In this document: positions 31,436-41,751 of the stretch, piece after piece
How the letters are laid out: the number at the start of each line of letters is the position of its first letter
Numbering within the stretch: position 1 is the first letter of the stretch
Assembly (NCBI GenBank): GCA_016110215.1
Contig: JADWQD010000015.1
Location: 806,001-870,000 of the forward strand
Direction: 5' to 3'
Source of the DNA: Capronia americana
Taxonomy: Eukaryota; Ascomycota; Eurotiomycetes; Chaetothyriales; Herpotrichiellaceae
DNA length: 64,000 nucleotides
Translations under genes and position numbers: made by a program
The notes under the pieces: model-generated
Told to the model about the DNA's origin: nothing
Database searches by the model: none
What the model saw: the letters and a program-made list of their open reading frames with translations, nothing else

Positions 31436-33745
31436 ATGGCTACCAGGATCAGCACAAACGGCACGGTGGGCATGCCGCGCATCCAAGACGTTCTTCGCAC
31501 ACCAGAGGATCTTGAGAAGATTTCAAGCTTAAAGGCGGACATCAATCGCAAAAAGGCCGACGTGGACGCCAGACTAAGAGAAGGGTTACAAGATCATTTG
31601 GACACTACACAGAATGGCATGTCAACGCTGTCCGAGGGCCAGAAGCTGGTCGGACAGATCAAAGAAGAGATGAAGACTATCTACGACCTATGCGAGCAGG
31701 CTCAGGCAATCCGCAAGAATTTCCCTCAGTTGGACTACCTTGCCAAAGTCCATCGCAATTTCGAGGCGACCCGAGCAATGCAGGCTGGCCTGCAAACGTT
31801 TGCCGACGACTGTTACCAGGTCCAGAGGCTGCTAGAGGAAGATGAGAACGACCTGTATCACCAGCCGCATCTGCTCGATGCTTATATGCGTTTGACTCGT
31901 CTGCGCGACTTCCGAGACGAAGCACTGGATCAGATCCGCAGAGCCCGAGATACGAGCTTGGAAGGGGATCTGCTCAACCTCTTCGAACAGCTTGACAGTG
32001 TGATTGATTCATTTGATGATCATCTCGGCTTCATCTGCATGAATCTCATTGACATCGTTCAAAGATCGGATGACACCAGCATCGTCGTCCGCCTAGCTAT
32101 CGTGCTTGCATCCGAAGAGAAGAACGACGACCGAGTCAGGGCTCTGCAGGACGCCCAAAAGGACCACCAAGACCTAGTCAGCAAATTCACATCATTCAAT
32201 ATCGGTCCCAAGCACATTCGAGGCTACAAAGAGAAATTCATCCAAGCCATTGAGAACGTGGCAGAAGTCAAATTCACGCAGACAAGGCAGGAGTTTCAAG
32301 AGGATCCTTCCAAGCTCAAGAACCATACAAAGTGGTTTGGCGAAGATCTAAACGCGGTCAAGCGAGGAATGCAGAACCTCTTCCCTCGAAAATGGAAGAT
32401 CTTCACCACATACGTGGACATCTACCACAAGCAGATGCATGACTTCCTCATCTCTTTTGTAGATGCTGAAGATCTTCGGCCGCCACAGATGCTGGCCATC
32501 GTCCATTTCGTTGAGGACTACTACAAGAGGATGAAGAAATTAGGCGTATCAGAATCTCAGCTGAAGCCCCATGTTCTCGACTCGCGAGAAGGCGAGCTCA
32601 TCCGCGATTACCGGAACGTCATCACGAAAGCCCTCAATTCTTGGATCGACAGAATGTATGTGGCTGACAGAAAGAACTTCATGTCGAGATCGATGGACGC
32701 TACCGAGCAAGACTCAGACGGACATTTGAGAACAAAGACACTGGGCGATATGTGGCGGATGCTGCACGAGCAAGCCGAAGCAGCAGGTGATTCCGAGCGC
32801 GAGGACGTCGTCGAAGGTGTCATGAGCGCCATGTTCAGTGCACTGAAGTCTAGGCAACAGCAGTGGGAGAGACTGATCGACGAAGAATTTGAGCGGTATA
32901 AGAACCCGACGTCAGAACAGCTCGAGACTCTACAGCAACTCCAAGATTGGCTCCTGGCAATTGCGAACGATCAGATTGCTTGCGTAGATGATGCCGTAGG
33001 CGATGTGCTGGATGATCCCACAGCACAGAAAGGGTACTTGACCCGGTTCAGAGAGGATTTTGTCAAGCTTCCTACCCCTCCGTCGGCGAAATTCATGTCT
33101 ACCAATGGCACAACGGAATTGGATGCTCTCCGAGATGGTTATGTCGACCTGGCTACTCACTGCATCAACCGTTTTGTGCAGCTGATTTTCAGAGTCGATT
33201 TCCGCACAATCATGACGGAGCTATTCGTGCCGGGCAAGTGGTACGAACAGTCTGCTATGCAAAGAATCACTACGACCTTCGACGACTACATTGGAGACTA
33301 CAGCGCTGTGCTCCATCCATCCCTGATCGACATTCTGATCGAGGAGCTGTCCGATGCCCTACTCGTGAGCTATCTTACCTCAATCCGGACCAATCGTGGT
33401 GTGAAGTTCAGACGGGGCGAACCGTTTGCCGCCAAGTTCAGGGACGATGTGCTGGCCGCATTCGCCTTCTTCGAGAAACACCCTGACAGCTTCAATGAGA
33501 CCATCAAACCCAAATGGAAAGCCGTGAACTATACTGTGCAGTTGCTCGAAAGTGACAAGAATGAAGTCGTGCAAAAATATGAACAATTCAAAAGGGAGTT
33601 CTGGGACCTCCAATTGACCTGGGTAGAGGCCGTGTTAAAGACTCGTGACGACTGGGACCGGGGCATGATCACCGCTGTCAAACGAGCAGCGGCAAGCACA
33701 TACGCGGAACGGGGATTGGATACTGTCATGGGCAAAGTCAAGTGA
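31436..33745 (+). CDS. SEC6: Exocyst complex subunit Sec6
   Basis: Single uninterrupted frame, 769 aa, close to the usual length of fungal Sec6/EXOC3. An N-terminal coiled-coil/helical region (about 20-150) with LKADINRKKADVDARL and FPQLDYLAKVHRNF is characteristic. It is followed by the long all-helical Sec6 body, including HRNF-like, KWKIF and WIDRMYVADRKNF blocks and the C-terminal DYIGDY...LHPSLIDILIEEL segment. Sec6 is a subunit of the octameric exocyst that tethers secretory vesicles at the plasma membrane, at hyphal tips in filamentous fungi. No intron signal in the reading frame. Confidence 0.95.
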   Translation: MATRISTNGTVGMPRIQDVLRTPEDLEKISSLKADINRKKADVDARLREGLQDHLDTTQNGMSTLSEGQKLVGQIKEEMKTIYDLCEQAQAIRKNFPQLDYLAKVHRNFEATRAMQAGLQTFADDCYQVQRLLEEDENDLYHQPHLLDAYMRLTRLRDFRDEALDQIRRARDTSLEGDLLNLFEQLDSVIDSFDDHLGFICMNLIDIVQRSDDTSIVVRLAIVLASEEKNDDRVRALQDAQKDHQDLVSKFTSFNIGPKHIRGYKEKFIQAIENVAEVKFTQTRQEFQEDPSKLKNHTKWFGEDLNAVKRGMQNLFPRKWKIFTTYVDIYHKQMHDFLISFVDAEDLRPPQMLAIVHFVEDYYKRMKKLGVSESQLKPHVLDSREGELIRDYRNVITKALNSWIDRMYVADRKNFMSRSMDATEQDSDGHLRTKTLGDMWRMLHEQAEAAGDSEREDVVEGVMSAMFSALKSRQQQWERLIDEEFERYKNPTSEQLETLQQLQDWLLAIANDQIACVDDAVGDVLDDPTAQKGYLTRFREDFVKLPTPPSAKFMSTNGTTELDALRDGYVDLATHCINRFVQLIFRVDFRTIMTELFVPGKWYEQSAMQRITTTFDDYIGDYSAVLHPSLIDILIEELSDALLVSYLTSIRTNRGVKFRRGEPFAAKFRDDVLAAFAFFEKHPDSFNETIKPKWKAVNYTVQLLESDKNEVVQKYEQFKREFWDLQLTWVEAVLKTRDDWDRGMITAVKRAAASTYAERGLDTVMGKVK

Positions 33746-34640
33746 ACCAGACATGTTGATGACAACCTACTCTGGTGTCTGCTCTGTCCATCAGACACGA
33801 CACTTCCCGCCTTCCAGAATAATGGCCAGTCTACTAAGTACAGGATGGTTATCCATATCTTGGCTCGAGAGAGAAGCTTGCCACCAGTTTTCGTGGCAAT
33901 CGAAGCCGACCTCCACATTATAACTGGTCACCCGGACTTGCTCATCGGCTGCTTTACCAAGGCATCTTTTCGTGAAGCAGACTCGAAAGCTCCCTGAAAT
34001 GTCCACAAGTGGAGGGCCTTCGAGGATGGCGCAGTCGAATGTGTCAGAGTACGGCAAAGATGCGGGGTTCGAGGATTCGATGAAGCGGAGGGCTTGCCCG
34101 AAGAATCTGCTATGGCCCTGATGTGTGGAAGGGAAGGGGTTGGATTTTATAAGGAAGGCCGACGACATGTATCGAAGGACCGAGTGCGCCTGGCTCGAAA
34201 ACGACATTCGCCCAGCTGTGTGGCGCATGCCTCTTCATACCCTTCCAAGCAACACAGCGCGACCCAAGCAGCTTGCTTAGTCGCACAGCAATCTTCGCAG
34301 ACTCGGCGGGACACTTGGCGTGCCTCTCTGTTCCGCTCCTCCTACCAACATGATGTATGCTCTCGGCGCTCTGTGCTATGATGGCCCGACCTTACATTCT
34401 CTACACATGGGCTCCTGCCAGCATACAACTCTTTCGTTGAACAGTCCCCAGTGTTGAGCTCAAGGTGAGCTCGAGAGCCAGTTCGCTAATGTGCAACGGC
34501 GGGTGCGGTCAACACGACATCCTCGCACTGTTATATAGCGACGAGCTCGAAAATATCTATATTCGAACTAATCCGGTTTCCTATGTCTAACCTTTCTAAC
34601 GCTTGTGAGGTCTGGAGCTCTGGTCTGCTCCAAACACAGA
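33746..34640. other. Intergenic region downstream of SEC6
   Basis: About 900 bp. A 145-codon minus-strand open frame (33791-34228) has no recognised domain and is not called. No other feature. Confidence 0.4.
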
Positions 34641-35041
34641 CGCAGCCACGGTGTTGCAAGCCCTTAAAGAGTCATGGGTTATGTCCAGTCCCGTCGAGAA
34701 GCTGAACATTGCCATCTACATGAACGGTGTCATGCTGTACAAGTTCGGACTCGAAGCGTTCAACGAATCCATTGTCGCCCTCGCTACGAACAAGTACGAT
34801 TACGAAGCATGGCTGACCCAGTTGAACCCCCAAGACCTTCGAGCGCGTCGGCCTGTTGGCAGGCCTCAACCAGGCGTTGTTCCAGAGTGCTGGTTCCATC
34901 CTGATTGCTCCCCTCCCTCGTTAAGCGCCGGCCCACGAAGCTCGATCTCTCGTGTGCTGTCTTGATCTTCGGCGTTATGATTGCGATCCTCCTGATCGTG
35001 GATGCCGGCACGGGAGGTGGCCTCACTGATTGGCTTGTCTG
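34641..35041 (+). pseudogene. MFS transporter relic (N-terminal part, frameshifted)
   Basis: Conceptual pieces match the early part of fungal major facilitator transporters: a frame with VLQALKESWVMSSPVEKLN and YDYEAWLTQLNPQ; then TFERVGLLAGLNQALFQSAGSILIAPL in a second frame; then KRRPTKLDLSCAVLIFGVM in a third. One-base shifts lie near 34833 and 34912-34920. The homology stops near 35020 and is joined to an unrelated sequence. The gene cannot make a functional transporter; the central and C-terminal membrane helices are missing. Confidence 0.75.
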
Positions 35042-35604
35042 ATCTCGAGCGGAAAAGAGGGAGAGAGAACTACAACTTCTACCTTTTCCTACTCTGGCCA
35101 TTCATCGACGCTGCTTGGCTGGGCGCAGTCTTACTGTTGTTGCTGGTGCCTCCTGCAGGGTCGTCCGCTAATTGGGTGGACATGACCAAGGCACAAGAGA
35201 TGGCGCAGCTTGGGGGGCGAACTCTATACCACCAAGGAGATCTATCATATTTCGAGGCCGTCAACAAAGAGGCTCTCAAGAATGCTTACAGCCGATTTCA
35301 AGAGGAAGGAATCATACTGGTGGCTAAAAGCACGGAGTCGAAGGGCAAAATGACGGTGCGTATCGCACCTGAGTGGACTCCCCAACGCGATCCAGTCACC
35401 GGAGATCTCAAACCCGAGGGACGTTTATGGGACTTTACCGAAAGGGTAGCTCTACATCGACGCGAAGGCAAGAATCGTCGCGATAAAGAGGCTGTTTCGA
35501 CACGCGTCCTCGCGTTAGCCGCACGGCTCAATAAACAAATGTTTACGGCGGACACTGAAGTTTCCCCTATTGACGAAGGTCACCCAACGGTTAGAGAGCG
35601 TTAA
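35042..35604 (+). pseudogene. Glycerol-3-phosphate acyltransferase relic (C-terminal part)
   Basis: The open frame 35002-35604 carries about 185 codons resembling the C-terminal end of fungal Gpt2/Sct1-type GPAT. It has YNFYLFLLWPFIDAA, KAQEMAQLGGRTLYHQGDLS, YFEAVNKEALKNAYSRF, EWTPQRDPVTG and EGRLWDF...RREGKNRRD. The plsC catalytic domain (HX4D) is absent. The piece is joined directly to the MFS relic with no spacer, so this is a truncated, displaced copy. An intact GPAT gene should exist elsewhere in the genome, since the enzyme starts glycerolipid synthesis. Confidence 0.75.
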
Positions 35605-35793
35605 AGAAGGTCCAAACTATGAGAAGCTTCAATTTGTATTATTACGGTTCTGATTATGAATGCAACTTCGACCTCCAACCACCCATCCACTTGAAAAGAG
35701 GAGCAAGATCATGCGCAGTGTCTTGTGCTCCTCCACATCCAGTGCGGGTTTCCCGCCAAGTACGCAGGCGCCCGTCCCGGATCCAGGACGCGT

Positions 35794-37578
35794 TTACTCT
35801 TGCACTGTCTTTTCCACGCCATTTGGAGGGCTGGGTGGCGTCGACACAAGCTTGGCCGTACCCTGATGAGGAATCGCGCCATGTTCGAACAGTGACCAGT
35901 CTCCAACCTCTTCGTCAAAGAACTGGTCTTCGTCCATACCACGGACTTCGGCGTCTTCGCTGACGCGGAGAGCCATGAATGGAATGAATTTTCCAATATC
36001 TGCAGAATTGACGTGTTAGCAAAGGATCGTTACGCTGTGGCGGACAGAACGTCCATCAGTGGAGGACTAGGACTTACACTTCATAATGATAAGAAGGGCC
36101 AGCGAGACAGTGAAGGAGTAGCTCGAAATTGATGCAATATCAGCCAGCTGTCTTGCGACCTGAGCTCCATTCCCATCAACACCACCAGGGGCAAGTGTAG
36201 CGCCATCGAGTGCCGAGACTGAGGAGGATGCGAAAATGCCAGTTAAGAAGGATCCGACGATACCTCCAATGCCGCTGTATATCGAGTCAGCTCTGGTCAT
36301 CTGGCCATCTGGTGCTTGAGAGAGAAGGGGGGGCTGACTGAAGCTTGAAGACATCCATTCCTTCATCGATATGAATCCAATCATTGATATCCTGCAGCGC
36401 GCTACAGACCATGGATGTAATGAGACCAATGGCAGCGGCAAGCCAAACGCTGACATAACCAGCAGCGGGCGTGATGCCAACGAGACCGGCGATGGCTCCT
36501 TCGCAGGCGCCCACTACGGACAGTTTGCCCTTGTTCCGGATCATGTCGACGATGCTCCAGCCGATCACGCCCATACCAGCAGAGACATTTGTGTTCCATG
36601 CCGCCATGAAAGACCGAATGCTGCCATTAAGCGTGGAACCGCCCTGTTGCGGTCAGTAATTGTGATATGGCAGACACAGTTGGCACTTACGTTGAAGCCG
36701 AACCATCCGAACCAAATCAGGGTGGTACCAATGAAGACCATGGAGACATTGTGAGGCTTTGTGTAATTCTTTTGGCCGTGCAGCTTCCTCTTTCCGAGAA
36801 CAAGAGCGTACGCAAGAGCCGAGCAGCCACTTGCGATGTGGACCGGACCACCACCAGCGTAGTCGAGGGATGGAAGATTGAAGAGCCAGCCATTTGCGTT
36901 CCACGTCCAGCAAGCAATCGGGCAATAACTAATCCGGCTGTCAGTCCGGTACAGTAACGACCGATCTTTCAGGATCACCACTCACACAACAGTGGCCCAC
37001 CAGAAGCCGAAGAACAAGGAAGGCACAATACGTCCACGTTCAAATGAGCCTCCCACCACGATCATGACCGTGCAGATGCAGAAGAGAAGCTGATAGAGGC
37101 ACTGCAGACTACTGTTAGTGCGACGGGAAAGTTTGCAGGGGAGATGCCACTCACGAAGAGAATCTCAGGCTGGTACGAGCTCCCGGGCGAAGGGGCGGCA
37201 GTGACATCGATGAGACCAAAGTTGGCCATGTCTCCAATGAAAGGTCCGGCAGTTCGAGAATAGGCCAGAGTATAACCCCAGAACATCCATTGGAAGGTGA
37301 TGACACCAATCACTCCGAATGCCTGGTACAACATGGCGAGAGAGGACTTGCGCCTTGCGAGACCTCCATAGAGCAGTCCGAGACCTGGAATGATCATCCA
37401 GACCAGATATGCGCACATGGACAGATACACTGCATGGTATTCCAAGCCCGCATATTGCGCATTAACGTCGACTTCCAACGGGTTGCCACCGTTCGGGATT
37501 GACGGGTCGAACTCAGGCTTGGGGCACAGTCAGTAGGAACTCTCACGGAAACAGGCGACGTGATCTTACAGCGGACAT
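35794..37578 (-). CDS. Ammonium transporter (Mep/Amt family)
   Basis: Seven exons on the minus strand: 37578-37570, 37517-37155, 37101-36986, 36928-36691, 36643-36339, 36274-36078, 35999-35794. All phases agree, giving 477 aa. The first coding exon is only three codons (MSA). Its acceptor AAG is less usual, but an in-frame stop just upstream of exon 2 demands splicing. Signatures: SLAMLYQAFGVIGVITFQW, the Amt motif DYAGGGPVHIASG (first pore His), FGWFGFNGGS across the 36643/36691 junction, and DEGMDVFKLHGIGG (second pore His) across 36274/36339. Eleven membrane helices are expected. The cytosolic tail (about 65 residues) is acidic, as in Mep regulators. It imports NH4+ at the plasma membrane. 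GATA-type sites upstream fit nitrogen control. Confidence 0.93.
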
Positions 37579-38216
37579 GGTGATGTGCGTGGGAATGAAA
37601 GAATTACTCGATCACTGTTGTGGCGATTTTTTTCGCTACAAACGCAGACGCGGTAGGGAACGCGACGAGAAGTGCAGGGGCCGGCATGATACCTTCACCC
37701 AGACTCCCCGAACCCAAGGGATGCTCACCTGAGACCCTCACGAGTGGACATGTGGAATCGCTGGACGGAAGCTCGGCTCAGACTGGGAACAGGCCGTCGC
37801 GGCTTGTTGCATGAGTTGCGAACCATTTCGGCGTCAAGGAAGGCCCACCCAGACGGGAGCTGCCTCAGATGCGTTTACAGTTCGGGCTCTTAGCATTTGA
37901 AGCGATCCAAGGCTGAAAGAGGCCTGCTCTTGGGAGGATGTAAAACCCCGGCCAAGGCTGTTATCAGTACGCGGTGGGATGCAGAGGCCCACCCGCTCGC
38001 TTCAGACCTTGGCAGCGGAGCCCGTGAGGAGCCTCTGAGGGCCACAGCATTGCGTTCAAGCGTTCCGCCAAGGGATCAGTCCTGTTAGCACGGCGGATAG
38101 CAGATGAGGGAGCCAGATTTAGTCGTTTGAATAGCGTAAAGAGCCCTATAACAAAGAGATAAGGGAATTCGGCCAATCAGAGCACCGCATCCTGAGTCTA
38201 TTGTGATCTCCCTTTT
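37579..38216. promoter_or_regulatory. Ammonium transporter promoter with GATA sites
   Basis: Two HGATAR-type sites (AreA/Nit2 consensus) are visible: TTATCA at 37961-37966 (minus-strand TGATAA) and AGATAA at 38157-38162. They lie about 385 and 580 bp before the permease start codon. Nitrogen-repression control of Mep genes by GATA factors is established in fungi; its use here is inference. Confidence 0.45.
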
Positions 38217-39035
38217 GTGCCTCCGCCGTCGTTTTCCCCTTCCCAAGATTCTGGGCAACGGATCTTCAATATGGGCAAGGAGTGGTCTGGTCTCTTAGGA
38301 TGTCTAGGCTCCGACCAATTCCTGGTGTTCACCATCAAGGAGAAGGACAGAGACCACTGGGACAGACTGGTGAAATGGCTCAATCGGGCTTGGGGGCAGC
38401 GAAACGATATGGACAGGGGACATGCAGAGCAGTGGGCCAAGTGGTCGGCAAGGAGACTTCGGGCTTGGCAGGTTCCCGCCCGTATCATTTTCTTCGTCGA
38501 GACTGTGCGAACCAAGTCTTTTAGGACAATACGTTGCGGCTCGGAGATGAGTCTGCTCGAAGTCCCTGGAAAAAGCAACAACACGAACCGGTAGACCAGG
38601 CAAGACAAGGTCCTACAATAGACTCGGAGACATCCATCAGCAAGCGGGAGAAGTCGTAGCATTTCTGGGCCAGCAATACAGTCCCCGCCATGACCCACGT
38701 GGCTCCTTTGGGAACCCTTCCATTCACCGTACACCGTGGAGCAGGTATGGAAATACATGATCCTCCCAGCCATCACGCTTGATAGAGATGATGCTCACAT
38801 CTGGGATCCGGCCACAATTACAGAAGTGAAAGATGCAGTAGTCGGGAATCATGGCGCGGATGCGGTCAAACCCGATATTGGTATTATCTGTTACACGCTG
38901 GGTGAGCTCGCCCGGCGCGATAAGTTCAGGGATAAGTGCCTATGTCTGGTGGATTGTCGATACATCGTCAGCGCCCTGTACGGATACTCTCTCTTGCGGC
39001 CGGCCGAAGTCGACATGTAGATCAGGCAAAACTAT
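38217..39035 (+). other. Degraded or unassigned sequence next to the kinase relic
   Basis: Open frames 38217-38594 and 38736-39020 look partly coding (for example RDHWDRLVKWLNRAWG and KPDIGIICYTLGELARR), but neither belongs to a family I recognise. They could be fragments of the same dead gene as the kinase relic or unrelated debris. Confidence 0.3.
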
Positions 39036-39455
39036 CGATGTGCCCCCGACCTTTTACAAGAATTGGTGCCCTTCTCTATGGGAGAGGAGGTGCTGCATTC
39101 ACGTACGACGCCGACGGCTACTACAGACTTGTTGAGCAGCTTGCCCAACCAGTTGATGATAAGACGATCACGATCTACGCACCATCGTTCAACCACGCTA
39201 CGAAGGACCAGGTGAAGGACAGCATCGAGATTGGCAAGAAGACCGGGATTGTAATACTGGAAGGCAATTCCGTCAATCTTGACCACGAGCCATAGAGAGC
39301 TGCGGCGAAGCTATTCGATTTGAGATTGATGGTTCGTGTGGAGAGACCGGGTAGCGCGAGAGAGGTTGGTGAAGAGGCATGTCAGTAGTGGCATTTGTGT
39401 GGATGAGGCCAGCGCGAGGTCGAGGGTAGAGGCTACGGATGACTTAAAACGCTGA
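39036..39455 (+). pseudogene. P-loop kinase relic (uridine kinase/phosphoribulokinase-like)
   Basis: The frame to 39295 contains RGGAAFTYDADGYYRLVEQL, APSFNHATKDQVKD and GIVILEGNSVNLDHEP. These match the middle of small fungal and bacterial P-loop kinases of the YggC/uridine kinase-like group (RGAPFTFD..., APSFDHAxKDP, VxxEGNYLxLDxEPW). The expected Trp after HEP is the stop TAG 39293-39295. The family sequence continues beyond it (AAAKLFDLRLMVRVERPG) and then needs a one-base shift near 39360 to read RLVKRHVSSGI. The N-terminal P-loop is not found upstream. Hence a truncated, broken gene. Confidence 0.65.
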
Positions 39456-40234
39456 GGATATCCTGATACACCGGGTGGAAGGGATGTTGGAAGTTGCTCT
39501 ATAGGATTATAAGTTGAATAAAGGTAGTGGGGAGGCTGGGGACGTTGGATGTTGAATATTGTTTGTATTCAACCATTGTTGTTGGTGCATCCCTCCTGGT
39601 AGGATAGGATATGTACATCCTCGTCGCCAGCGGAGTCTTTGCGTCCGAGATTTATGCCTCACCAGCTCGCTAGTCATGATGGCGGAATCAGCATAGACTG
39701 GAAACCATCACCGCAAACGGGAGACTGGCTTCTCTTGGTGATCGAGCCGTGTCGCCTAGCTGAGCTCCAAGGAAAATTACGGGTTCAGGCGCATCTTCAA
39801 TGCTGGAGTTGGGACTTCCGGCATGGGAGGACGCAGCTGCCGCGGAGTCGAGACGCAGGGCTCCAGATTTCAGGGCAACACCGGGGGCAAAATGCGCGGT
39901 CCATTCACAATGTAGGCGGCCCGCACGATCCGCCGGACTTCCATGACTGCTTGAGAGCATCAAGACCAAGGTTGCCTGGAGCATGAGGAGCACTCTGGGT
40001 GTCATGCGAAGCAACAACGGAGCGAAGCAGTGTCTGCATGACTGAGTTGCAACCAGCAAATTCGCGGTCTTGTTCCAGATGTATCCTATGTCCCATGATT
40101 TTTTCACTGACCAGCAGTCAACGACAACTGGCAGACTTCGAAGACGCGGCTCTGTTGAAGCGAACTCCATCTAACCTCTGGACTACTACTCACTCGCTCT
40201 ATCTCAAAGCCACTGGGGATCCTCACAATCCAGC
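39456..40234. other. Intergenic region
   Basis: About 780 bp downstream of the kinase relic and of the minus-strand SDR. A minus-strand open frame 39688-40170 lacks a recognisable domain. Nothing supported. Confidence 0.4.
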
Positions 40235-41167
40235 CTACCAAGCCGTATGGCCGCCATCGACCCTCAGATCACTCCCGGTGACAAAACTACTCGCATCACT
40301 CAACAGGAACATGGCGGGCCCACGATACTCGTCGGCCGTCGACAGCCGGTTGAGCATGTTGTCCTCGGACCACTCTTTCTCGCGGTTAGGCTCTGACAAC
40401 GTCTCGCTTGTCATGCGGGTCTTGATATACCCGGGGCTGATGGAGTTGACGCGGATCGACGGGCTGCCGATCCGACTGCCCCATTCTGCAGCGAGGGAGC
40501 GGGCGAGCTGGAGCACGGCGGATTTGGAGGAATTGTAGGCTGCGGTGTCGACGCCCTGATTTCATATGAAGCTGTGTCAGCTCGGCGGGCTCAACTTTCC
40601 CGGGGAGGGTGGTAAGAAAATACAATACTATACCTTGTTGCTGCCGTGTGCGCTCATGCTAGCCACGAACACCATACTTCCCGTCACATTATGCTTGATC
40701 ATCTCCCTCGCGGCGGCCTGAGCACAGACGAACGTCCCGACGAGGTTGACATCGAGGATCCTCCGGACTTGATCGATAGAAAAGTCCACTGCCGGTCCTC
40801 CACCGGAAATCCCAGCGCAGGTCACCAGTCCTCGCAGCGGGTATCGCGTCCTCGCTGTGGCCGTTTCAAAGAGCGTACGGGTGTCATCGACATTCGTGAT
40901 GTCGCAAGTATAGTACCATACGTGTGTTTTGTGCTGCTCTGCAATCCGTTGGACTTTTGCCCAAGGCTCTGGCAATGCGCTTTCCGCTCGGTCGACACAC
41001 ACAACGTCGCCGCCTGACTCGAGAATTGAGCCTGTGACTTCCAGACCCATTGCGCCGCCGCCTCCAGTTACCAGGATGGTCCTCCCGTCCAGCCTGAAGA
41101 GATCTTTCGTCGACGTCTCAGCAGTGCATGGTCGGTGCTTGCTGTCTCGGCCCCTGCTTGCCGACAT
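40235..41167 (-). CDS. Short-chain dehydrogenase/reductase (polyol/xylulose reductase-like)
   Basis: Exons (minus) 41167-40634 and 40555-40235, 284 aa; the 78-bp phase-0 intron has GTATAG...ATCAG. Classical SDR: TGGGGAMGLEV nucleotide loop, VCVDR after strand 2, CDITN, TCAGISG in the NNAG position, a Ser on VFVASMS, and YNSSK as the YxxxK catalytic pair (exon 2). The C-terminal SPGYIKT and FLLSDASSFVTGSDLRVDGG are typical. It resembles the fungal D-arabinitol/mannitol/L-xylulose-type branch, but the substrate cannot be assigned. It is divergent from the SDR at 41752 and near a Zn2Cys6 regulator. Confidence 0.92.
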
Positions 41168-41751
41168 GGTTGCTGGCTTTTGTTCCCCGTCCTCGGGTAA
41201 ACCAAACCAGAGCGGCAGACCGGAATCTCAGTGGAATTTTAGACGTGGCGAAGATGCAGCGACGGGCATCAAGACAAGAGACCAGGGTAGGTCGAACATG
41301 AATTATTCCAGCATCTCAATAAGACAGTAACTAGCCCCGAGTCGTGAGTGGCAGCTCTATATCAGCCGCTTGACATATTCCGCCGAAGTTCTTCCCATCA
41401 TCCCCCTGTTTTATCCACGGCTAAGCTGAGGGCCGCTTCCGCTTAACTTGTACATAGTTTTGTTGGAATGGCGGAGCGAGGCGGCCCGCCGTCCATTGGA
41501 TGTGACAGGGTGCTTGTTACGCAGAAATCCGTGGGCAATCCGATTGATCTTCCATCACCTCACTTCGCACATGGGTCTGCAAGCGTGAAGTCTCTTGGCT
41601 GCAGGATGGCACTCGTTCCACTGTCGACGGCGAAGGATACATATACCAAGGGGTTCAGCAACTTCTCCTCTGGACATGCAGTTTCGCGCTCAACACCTTC
41701 GGTACCACGATCACTGCTCTCACAGGACCAATTTACGCAAAGCACACAAGC
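41168..41751. promoter_or_regulatory. Bidirectional promoter between two SDR genes
   Basis: 584 bp between divergent start codons. A reverse CCAAT box (ATTGG) is at 41495-41499. No clear paired CGG half-sites for the nearby Zn2Cys6 regulator were identified by eye. Confidence 0.5.

Noticed and set aside
33791..34228. 145-codon minus-strand open frame behind SEC6
   Set aside because: No recognisable domain, overlaps the expected SEC6 3' flank, and no splice partners found.
39688..40170. 160-codon minus-strand frame between the kinase relic and the SDR
   Set aside because: No domain or splice continuity; probably chance in decayed DNA.
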